Part shown: positions 7,185 through 11,048 of the stretch, one piece after another
Layout: the number at the start of each line of letters is the position of its first letter
Position numbering within the stretch: the first letter of the stretch is position 1
Origin: JBFHNV01 sp965365655
GTDB lineage: Bacteria > Pseudomonadota > Gammaproteobacteria > HK1
Assembly: GCA_965365655.1 (NCBI GenBank)
Contig: CBDUCN010000164.1
Location: 1 to 11,048 of the forward strand
Direction: 5' to 3'
DNA: 11,048 nucleotides
Notes under the pieces: generated by a model
Database searches by the model: none
What the model was told of the DNA's origin: nothing
Seen by the model: only the letters and a program-made list of their open reading frames with translations
Program-made: the position numbers and the translations under genes

Positions 7185-7471
7185 AACGAGCGCCGGGCAC
7201 GCGGGTGGCACGTCGTGCGAAACGGCCGGCTGCCGCGGCCGGACGGTGCGCGCGGGCAGCGCCGGCCCGATTCCCGGCGGGTGAGGACCGGCAGCACGGC
7301 GAGAACGTCGGGCCCCGCGTTTCGCAGCCGCGGGCGCGAAGCACGTTTGCACGCACTGCTCTCGTCGGGTGTGGCGCCGCGCTCGGGCGGCGCGGCATGC
7401 GCGTCGCGGCCGGGCCGGGATCGCCGCGGCGCGATGCGGCCGCACGCCGCAGCGCCCCGCGCGCCGGGTGG

Positions 7472-7477
7472 TACATT
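7472..7477 (+). promoter_or_regulatory. putative extended -10 element of the small secreted gene
   Basis: TACATT preceded by TGG, 32 bases before the ATG. The surrounding GTGGTACATT (7468-7477) repeats, with one change, the element before the hydrolase gene, in a similar GCCGGG-containing context. Confidence 0.45.
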
Positions 7478-7498
7478 CGGCGCTTGCGTCATCCCCAT

Positions 7499-7502
7499 GG
7501 AG
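7499..7502 (+). promoter_or_regulatory. Shine-Dalgarno of the small secreted gene
   Basis: GGAG seven bases before the ATG at 7510. It decides that start over upstream in-frame GTG and TTG-type codons and places it right before the signal peptide. Confidence 0.5.
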
Positions 7503-7509
7503 CGCCCCC

Positions 7510-7860
7510 ATGAACAGCCTCGCGCTGCGCTGCTGCCTCGTCGTCTCCGCACTGCTGCTCGCGGGCCCGGCGGCGGCCGCCGAGCCCCGCTACGGCGTGT
7601 GCCGCCAGCAGATGACGGACCAGGTCCGGCAGCGCTTCGGTCACACGGTGACACGCATCGACGTGCGCACCTATGCGAGCCGCTCGACGATGTTCGATCC
7701 CGGCGACGCGCTGGTCTACGTCGAGGAGTGCAGCGGCTTCCACGCGTTCGACGTGCTGGGCACCGAGACCGTGTGCGAGGACATTCCCCATTACGGCGAG
7801 TCCGAGGGCTCCTACGTCCTGTACCAGGGGTCCTACGAGGGGTGCGCCGGGCCGCGCTGA
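7510..7860 (+). CDS. Small secreted or periplasmic four-cysteine protein, unknown function
   Basis: A 116-residue protein I do not recognise. It begins with a clear Sec signal peptide: Asn-Ser-Leu-Ala-Leu-Arg, a hydrophobic core (about 8-19) and an AAAA stretch with likely cleavage before Glu25. The mature ~92 residues carry four cysteines (31, 74, 89, 112), enough for two disulfides. They are rich in Tyr and acidic residues ('VYVEECSGFHAFDVLG', 'GSYVLYQGSYEGC'). Cys8 and Cys9 lie within the signal peptide; they are not in a lipobox, so it is not an evident lipoprotein. The ATG at 7510 has GGAG seven bases upstream and gives a normal signal peptide. Codon use matches its neighbours. It is divergent from cofGH and co-oriented with the SDR gene, but separated from it by 257 bases, so probably monocistronic. 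No function is assigned. Confidence 0.75.
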   Translation: MNSLALRCCLVVSALLLAGPAAAAEPRYGVCRQQMTDQVRQRFGHTVTRIDVRTYASRSTMFDPGDALVYVEECSGFHAFDVLGTETVCEDIPHYGESEGSYVLYQGSYEGCAGPR

Positions 7861-7861
7861 T

Positions 7862-7877
7862 CGCCGGCCGGCCGGCG
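7862..7877. repeat. 16-base perfect palindrome right after the small secreted gene
   Basis: CGCCGGCCGGCCGGCG is self-complementary and starts two bases after the stop codon. As RNA it could form a short 6-bp stem with a 4-base loop. It may be a weak terminator or 3' stabiliser; no T tract follows. Confidence 0.35.
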
Positions 7878-8042
7878 CGCCTTCGTCTCGCGGGCCGCGC
7901 CCGCCGCTGACACCGGAGCCCTGCACGCGCAGGCGGACGTCGCGGCACGGGCACGGCAGCCGCCGGCGGCGCGCTTCGGTGCGGCGCGCGCCGCCGTCGA
8001 AGCGGTTCGGCCGGTCGCCGCCGGCCGGGATTGCCCGGACCT

Positions 8043-8063
8043 GCGCGCCGCCCGGCGGCGCGC
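8043..8063. repeat. 10-base-arm inverted repeat upstream of the SDR gene
   Basis: Arms 8043-8052 and 8054-8063 are perfect complements around one central base. The repeat lies where the -35 region of the candidate promoter at 8074-8079 would be. It could be an operator or a hairpin. Two more perfect palindromes occur just before it (7959-7970 and 7981-7994). Confidence 0.4.
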
Positions 8064-8073
8064 GGGCGAGGGA

Positions 8074-8079
8074 TACGGT
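8074..8079 (+). promoter_or_regulatory. weak -10 candidate for the SDR gene
   Basis: TACGGT keeps only three of the six consensus bases and ends 38 bases before the ATG. It is offered because of its position behind the 8043-8063 inverted repeat; the evidence is thin. Confidence 0.2.
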
Positions 8080-8105
8080 GGCGCCGCGGCGGCGTGACCC
8101 GCAAC

Positions 8106-8110
8106 AGAGG
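8106..8110 (+). promoter_or_regulatory. Shine-Dalgarno deciding the SDR start
   Basis: AGAGG seven bases before the ATG at 8118. It favours this start over the in-frame upstream extension, which would add an Arg/Gly-rich stretch of 29 residues before the Rossmann fold. Confidence 0.6.
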
Positions 8111-8117
8111 TGACGCA

Positions 8118-8885
8118 ATGGACAACGGCATGGACGGAAGGGTGGCGCTGGTGACGGGCGCCGCGTCGGGGATCGGCCGCGCCACCGCCGCGCGGCTCGC
8201 GGCTCAGGGCGCGCGGGTCGTGGTCGCGGACGTGGACCGTGCGGCCGGCGAGGACGCGGCGGCGGCGATCCGGTCGGCGGGCGGCGACGCGCGCTTCGTG
8301 CAGGCGGACGTGACCGACCAGGCGTCGGTGAACGCGATGGTGGCCGCGGCCGTGGACGCGTACGGGCGCCTCGACTGCGCCCACAACAACGCCGGCGTGC
8401 TCGGGCCGGTGGGCGACATGCTCGACTGCAGCATCGAGGACTACGAGCGGGTGATGCGCGTGAACGTGCGCGGCGTGTGGCTGTGCCTGCAGGCCCAGAT
8501 CCGGCAGATGCTGACCCAGGAGCCGCCGCCGGGCGGCCACGCCATCGTGAACACCGCGTCGGTCGCGGGCCTCGTCAGCAGCCCGCTGATCGCGGCCTAC
8601 AACGCGTCCAAGCACGCGGTGGTCGGCCTCACGCGCTCGACCGCCCGCGCGTACGGCGGGCGCGGCATCCGGGTCAACTGCGTGTGTCCCGGCCCCATCG
8701 AGACGCCGCTGGCAGGCGACCTGTTCGCGGTTCCCGGGGCCCGTGAGCGGTTCCTCGCCCGCCAGTCGCTGCCCCGCTTCGCCGCGCCGGAGGACGTGGC
8801 GGCGTCGGTCGCGTGGCTGTGCTCGGGCGATGCGTCGATGGTCACCGGCATGGCGCTGCCGGTGGACGGTGGCGCGCTGGCCTGA
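8118..8885 (+). CDS. Short-chain dehydrogenase/reductase, NAD-type
   Basis: A 255-residue classical SDR oxidoreductase. The Rossmann glycine motif 'TGAASGIG' is at 13-20. Asp38 at the end of the second strand ('VVVADVDR') points to NAD(H) rather than NADP(H). 'NNAG' is at 90-93, and the catalytic tetrad is complete: Asn116, Ser148, Tyr161 and Lys165 ('YNASK'). 'CPGPIETPL' and the C-terminal 'GGALA' are typical. The start at 8118 has a good Shine-Dalgarno and sits just before the first strand. The substrate cannot be read from the sequence; relatives act on many sugars, steroids, acyl groups and alcohols. It uses a nicotinamide fold, so it is not itself an F420 enzyme. It lies 156 bases upstream of pgl on the same strand; that gap holds a promoter candidate, so joint transcription is uncertain. 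Confidence 0.92.
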   Translation: MDNGMDGRVALVTGAASGIGRATAARLAAQGARVVVADVDRAAGEDAAAAIRSAGGDARFVQADVTDQASVNAMVAAAVDAYGRLDCAHNNAGVLGPVGDMLDCSIEDYERVMRVNVRGVWLCLQAQIRQMLTQEPPPGGHAIVNTASVAGLVSSPLIAAYNASKHAVVGLTRSTARAYGGRGIRVNCVCPGPIETPLAGDLFAVPGARERFLARQSLPRFAAPEDVAASVAWLCSGDASMVTGMALPVDGGALA

Positions 8886-8910
8886 GCGCGTGGGCCGCGT
8901 TCGGCGCAGC

Positions 8911-8943
8911 GGCGCAGGCCCGGGCGGCGGCCCGTTCCGCGCC
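8911..8943 (+). terminator. composite hairpin after the SDR gene
   Basis: Outer arms 8911-8915 and 8939-8943 enclose inner arms 8921-8924 and 8931-8934, beginning 25 bases after the SDR stop. The stem is interrupted and no T tract follows, so this is a weak call. Confidence 0.2.
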
Positions 8944-8989
8944 GGCCAGGCACGCCCCCGGCCCGGCGGCCGCAACCGCGCGCGTGGTG

Positions 8990-8995
8990 TAGATT
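8990..8995 (+). promoter_or_regulatory. putative -10 element of pgl
   Basis: TAGATT has four of six consensus bases, follows GTGGTG, and ends 46 bases before the pgl ATG. It resembles the TA[C/G]A[C/T]T elements before the cupin, cofE and small secreted genes. Confidence 0.4.
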
Positions 8996-9041
8996 CGACG
9001 CGTCGTCGGCCACGCTGCGCCGCACCCGGGAGCGTCCCTCG

Positions 9042-9752
9042 ATGATCCCCCTCGCACGCCAGATCCTGCCGGACGCCGAGGCCGCGGCGGTCTGCGCCGC
9101 GCGCCACATCGCGGGCGCTGCGCACGACGCCGTCGCGGCGCGCGGGCGCTTCACCGTCGCGCTGAGCGGCGGCCGCACGCCGGCACGCATGCTGGCCGCA
9201 CTCGCGGCGGTGCCGATGCCGTGGGATCGCACCTGGGTGTTCCAGGTCGACGAGCGCGTGGCGCCGGACGGCGATCCGGCGCGCAACCTGAACATGCTGC
9301 ACGAGTCCCTGCTCGGCAGCGGTCTGCTGGAGCCGGAACGGCTGCATCCGATGCCCGTCGCGCACGCCGATCCGCACGCCGCGGCGGCGGGCTACGCGTC
9401 GCTGCTGGGCGAGCGCGCCGGCGATCCGCCGGTGCTGGACCTCGTCCACCTGGGCCTCGGTGACGACGGCCACACCGCGTCCCTGGTGCCCGGGGACGCC
9501 GCGCTGGACGTGCAGGACTCGGAGGTCTGCGTGACCGGCGAGTACCGCGGCCACCGGCGCATGACCCTGAGCTTCTCCGCCCTCGATCGCGCCCGCGCGC
9601 GGCTGTGGCTGCTGACCGGCGCCGACAAGGGGCCGATGCTGGCGCGCCTGGATGCGGGCGACGCGGAGATCCCGGCCGGACGGGTGAGCCGGGCCGGCGC
9701 GGTGGTGATCTGCGACGCCGACGCGGCGGCGGCCGCCGGCCTGTCCCCCTGA
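9042..9752 (+). CDS. pgl: 6-phosphogluconolactonase (DevB type)
   Basis: A 236-residue cytoplasmic lactonase that hydrolyses 6-phosphogluconolactone to 6-phosphogluconate, step two of the oxidative pentose phosphate pathway. Family marks are 'FTVALSGGRTP' (37-47), the phosphate-binding 'VDERVAPDGDPARN' (69-82) and 'HLGLGDDGHTASLVPG' with His144. The length is normal. GGGAG lies nine bases before the ATG. In many bacteria this gene sits next to zwf, which supplies its lactone from NADP-dependent glucose-6-phosphate oxidation. Here the next gene on the same strand is the F420-dependent enzyme making the same lactone, so the pair forms two consecutive steps. A 315-base gap separates them, and each may have its own promoter. 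Confidence 0.94.
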   Translation: MIPLARQILPDAEAAAVCAARHIAGAAHDAVAARGRFTVALSGGRTPARMLAALAAVPMPWDRTWVFQVDERVAPDGDPARNLNMLHESLLGSGLLEPERLHPMPVAHADPHAAAAGYASLLGERAGDPPVLDLVHLGLGDDGHTASLVPGDAALDVQDSEVCVTGEYRGHRRMTLSFSALDRARARLWLLTGADKGPMLARLDAGDAEIPAGRVSRAGAVVICDADAAAAAGLSP

Positions 9753-9768
9753 CGCGCCCACGGGCGCG
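9753..9768 (+). terminator. short GC hairpin directly after pgl
   Basis: Six-base arms (9753-9758 and 9763-9768) with a 4-base loop start at the base after the pgl stop codon. No T tract follows. Weak, but placed like the hairpins after the hydrolase and small secreted genes. Confidence 0.3.
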
Positions 9769-10067
9769 GCTTCGTGCGTCGCGGCGCCGCGGTGCCGGCA
9801 CTTCTCGCCGCACGCGCTCGCGAGTAGCGTAAGCGCCCACGTCAGCGAGCAGCCGTGCCCGATCGTGCGACATCTCCGACTACGTTACCGGCGCCGCGGC
9901 GGGCGGGACGAGGGATGGCGTGGGGCTGCGATACTTCCGGTACGCCCCGTGCCCGACCCGATCCCGCCGGGGCAATGCCCGACGGCGCGACTGACCCCGA
10001 ACGGCGCGTGATCTGCTGTTGCGAGCAGCGGTCCGATCCCCGCAAACCCTGAGGAACCCGTCACACC
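9753..10067 (+). other. 315-base intergenic leader region before fgd
   Basis: No convincing gene is seen. The stretch from about 9820 is less uniformly GC than its surroundings and holds three -10-like hexamers: TAGCGT 9825-9830, TACGTT 9881-9886 and GATACT 9930-9935. GATACT is the best match, but lies 132 bases before the ATG. Also present are an 11-base inverted repeat GGGCA-A-TGCCC (9970-9980) and a small stem (10013-10017 with 10024-10028). If transcription starts near 9942, fgd has an untranslated leader of over 120 bases. No known riboswitch is recognised. Confidence 0.45.
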
Positions 10068-11048
10068 ATGCTCAAGCTCGGATACAAGGCGTCCGCCGAG
10101 CAGTTCGGCCCCCGCGAGCTGCTCGAATTCTCGGTCAAGGCGGAGCAATGCGGCTTCGACTCGGTGATGATCAGCGATCACTTCCAGCCCTGGCGCCATA
10201 CGGGCGGCCACGCGCCGTACTCGTTCGCGTGGCTCGCGGCGCTGGGCGAGCGCACCTCGCGCATCATGATGGGCACCAGCGTGGTGACCCCGACCTTCCG
10301 CTACCACCCGTCCATCATCGCGCAGGCGATGGGTACGCTGGGGGCGATGTACCCGGGGCGCGTGATGCTGGGGGTGGGCACCGGCGAATCGCTGAACGAG
10401 GTGCCGGCGATCGGCATCGAGTGGCCGCCGTTCAAGGAGCGCTTCGCACGGCTCAAGGAGAGCATCGAGCTGATGCGCCGGCTGTGGACCGAGGAGCGGG
10501 TGACCCACGAGGGCACGTACTACCGCACCGAGAAGGCGACCATCTACGACCGTCCCGAGCAGCCGGTGCCGGTGTACGTGGCCGCCGCAGGCCCTACCGC
10601 GGCGCGCCTCGCGGGCCGCGTCGGCGACGGCTTCATCACCACCAGCGGCAAGGCGCCCGAGCTCTACAGCGAGACCCTGCTGCCCAACGTGGCCCAGGGG
10701 CTGGAGAAGGCCGGGCGCAAGCCGGGCGACATCGAGCAGCTGATCGAGATGAAGGTGTCCTTCGACGAGGACCACGACCGCGCGATGGACGACACCCGGC
10801 ACTGGGCCGCGCTCGCGCTGAAGCCCGAGGAGAAGACCGGCGTCGAGGACCCGGTGGAGATGGAACGCCTCGCCGACGCGCTGCCGGTGGAGCGCGCGGC
10901 CAGCCGCTGGATCGTGTCCGCCGATCCCGAGACGCAGGTGGAGAAGATCGCGCCCTACGTCGAGCTCGGCTTCACCCACCTCGTGTTCCACGCGCCGGGG
11001 CCGGACCAGGCGCGCTTCCTGGACCTGTACTCGAAGCAGGTGCTGCCG
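10068..11048 (+). CDS. fgd: F420-dependent glucose-6-phosphate dehydrogenase (3' partial)
   Basis: 327 codons are visible without a stop; judged against mycobacterial FGD1 (336 residues, recalled from memory) only about ten residues are missing. It is a luciferase-like TIM-barrel enzyme oxidising glucose-6-phosphate to 6-phosphogluconolactone while reducing F420. The start 'LKLGYKASAEQF' and 'VSDHFQPW'-type segment (here 'ISDHFQPW') are near-identical to FGD1. Active-site residues are kept: Asp37, His38, Trp42 and Glu107 correspond to FGD1 Asp39, His40, Trp44 and Glu109. The phosphate-binding Lys195, Lys256 and Arg280 correspond to Lys198, Lys259 and Arg283. Keeping all three phosphate ligands argues for true FGD rather than an FGD-like paralogue of other substrate. 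GAGGAA lies 11 bases before the ATG. It follows pgl, whose substrate it makes. Confidence 0.95.
   Translation, partial: MLKLGYKASAEQFGPRELLEFSVKAEQCGFDSVMISDHFQPWRHTGGHAPYSFAWLAALGERTSRIMMGTSVVTPTFRYHPSIIAQAMGTLGAMYPGRVMLGVGTGESLNEVPAIGIEWPPFKERFARLKESIELMRRLWTEERVTHEGTYYRTEKATIYDRPEQPVPVYVAAAGPTAARLAGRVGDGFITTSGKAPELYSETLLPNVAQGLEKAGRKPGDIEQLIEMKVSFDEDHDRAMDDTRHWAALALKPEEKTGVEDPVEMERLADALPVERAASRWIVSADPETQVEKIAPYVELGFTHLVFHAPGPDQARFLDLYSKQVLP

Larger units (their letters stand above)
7140..7509. other. 370-base divergent intergenic region between cofGH and the small secreted gene
   Basis: No convincing gene is seen here. It holds candidate -10 elements for both directions (7179-7184 minus, 7472-7477 plus). 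An 11-base inverted repeat GCACG-T-CGTGC at 7208-7218 lies about 25 bases upstream of the cofGH -10 and could be an operator. CGGCCG occurs twice (7223-7228 and 7236-7241) and can pair with itself. The operator reading is inference; short inverted repeats are frequent in this base composition. Confidence 0.5.

Noticed and set aside
4597..7476. A very long second open frame on the minus strand over cofGH
   Set aside because: Its product is Arg/Ala/Gly-rich with no motif, whereas the overlapping frame encodes complete CofG and CofH; long empty frames are expected in DNA this GC-rich.
7369..7509. A 47-residue N-terminal extension of the small secreted protein
   Set aside because: It would bury the signal peptide inside the protein and run across the promoter candidate; the ATG at 7510 has GGAG in front.
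4974..7910. A plus-strand open frame of nearly 3 kb opposite cofGH and across the small secreted gene
   Set aside because: The translation is Arg/His/Ala-rich low complexity and contradicts two well-supported genes; it is an antisense shadow.
8031..8117. A 29-residue N-terminal extension of the SDR
   Set aside because: AGAGG stands just before the internal ATG at 8118 and the fold begins there; the extension is Arg/Gly-rich.
8118..8885. The SDR as an F420-dependent oxidoreductase
   Set aside because: The TGxxxGIG motif, acidic residue after strand two and YxxxK tetrad are those of nicotinamide-dependent SDRs, not of F420 folds.
7833..9761. A long minus-strand open frame opposite the SDR and pgl genes
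   Set aside because: It has no recognisable domain, while both plus-strand genes carry full catalytic motifs.
9855..10052. A 65-residue plus-strand open frame in the gap before fgd
   Set aside because: No Shine-Dalgarno and no motif; Arg/Pro/Gly-rich composition typical of non-coding GC-rich DNA.
1..11048. CRISPR arrays, tRNA or rRNA genes, insertion sequences, phage attachment sites
   Set aside because: No spaced direct repeats, no cloverleaf-like segments and no transposase-like protein were seen on either strand.

Overview
The window is very GC-rich bacterial DNA with compact, mostly single-domain genes and an AXA-type signal peptide. I read it as the chromosome of a high-GC, probably Gram-negative (perhaps proteobacterial) organism that makes the deazaflavin cofactor F420. 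No rRNA or ribosomal gene is present to settle the taxonomy. The overlapping cofE-cofD pair with a single-domain CofE differs from the mycobacterial fbiA-fbiB layout, which argues weakly against a mycobacterium. The fused FO synthase and the closely FGD1-like dehydrogenase are, however, of the type best known from Actinobacteria.

Layout. Positions 2-1084 (+) hold the 3' part of an ATP-grasp ligase with an L-amino-acid-ligase-type C-terminus. Positions 1215-2048 (+) encode an alpha/beta hydrolase and 2164-2628 (+) a ChrR-like cupin. The F420 biosynthesis block lies on the minus strand: cofGH (7139 to 4692, fused FO synthase), then cofE (4421 to 3645) overlapping cofD (3648 to 2704) by four bases. 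The cupin and cofD converge. Divergent from cofGH is a small secreted four-cysteine protein of unknown function (7510-7860, +). It is followed by an NAD-type short-chain dehydrogenase (8118-8885, +), 6-phosphogluconolactonase (9042-9752, +) and an F420-dependent glucose-6-phosphate dehydrogenase that runs off the right edge (10068-11048, +).

How the genes work together. CofGH makes FO from tyrosine and a riboflavin precursor. CofD attaches the phospho-acid side chain to give F420-0 or a close variant, and CofE adds the glutamate tail. FGD then reduces F420 with glucose-6-phosphate, and the adjacent lactonase hydrolyses the 6-phosphogluconolactone formed. The window therefore holds both most of the cofactor pathway and its sugar-driven recharging step: an F420-linked entry to the oxidative pentose phosphate route, with FGD beside pgl where many bacteria have the NADP-dependent zwf. 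CofC, a dehydro-F420 reductase domain and any clear F420H2-consuming reductase are not in the window.

Regulatory signals are modest. Several genes have a TA[C/G]A[C/T]T-like -10 hexamer 28-46 bases before the start, two of them in the same GTGGTACAT context. Several stop codons are followed by strong GC hairpins without a T tract. No mobile element, tRNA, rRNA or CRISPR array was seen.
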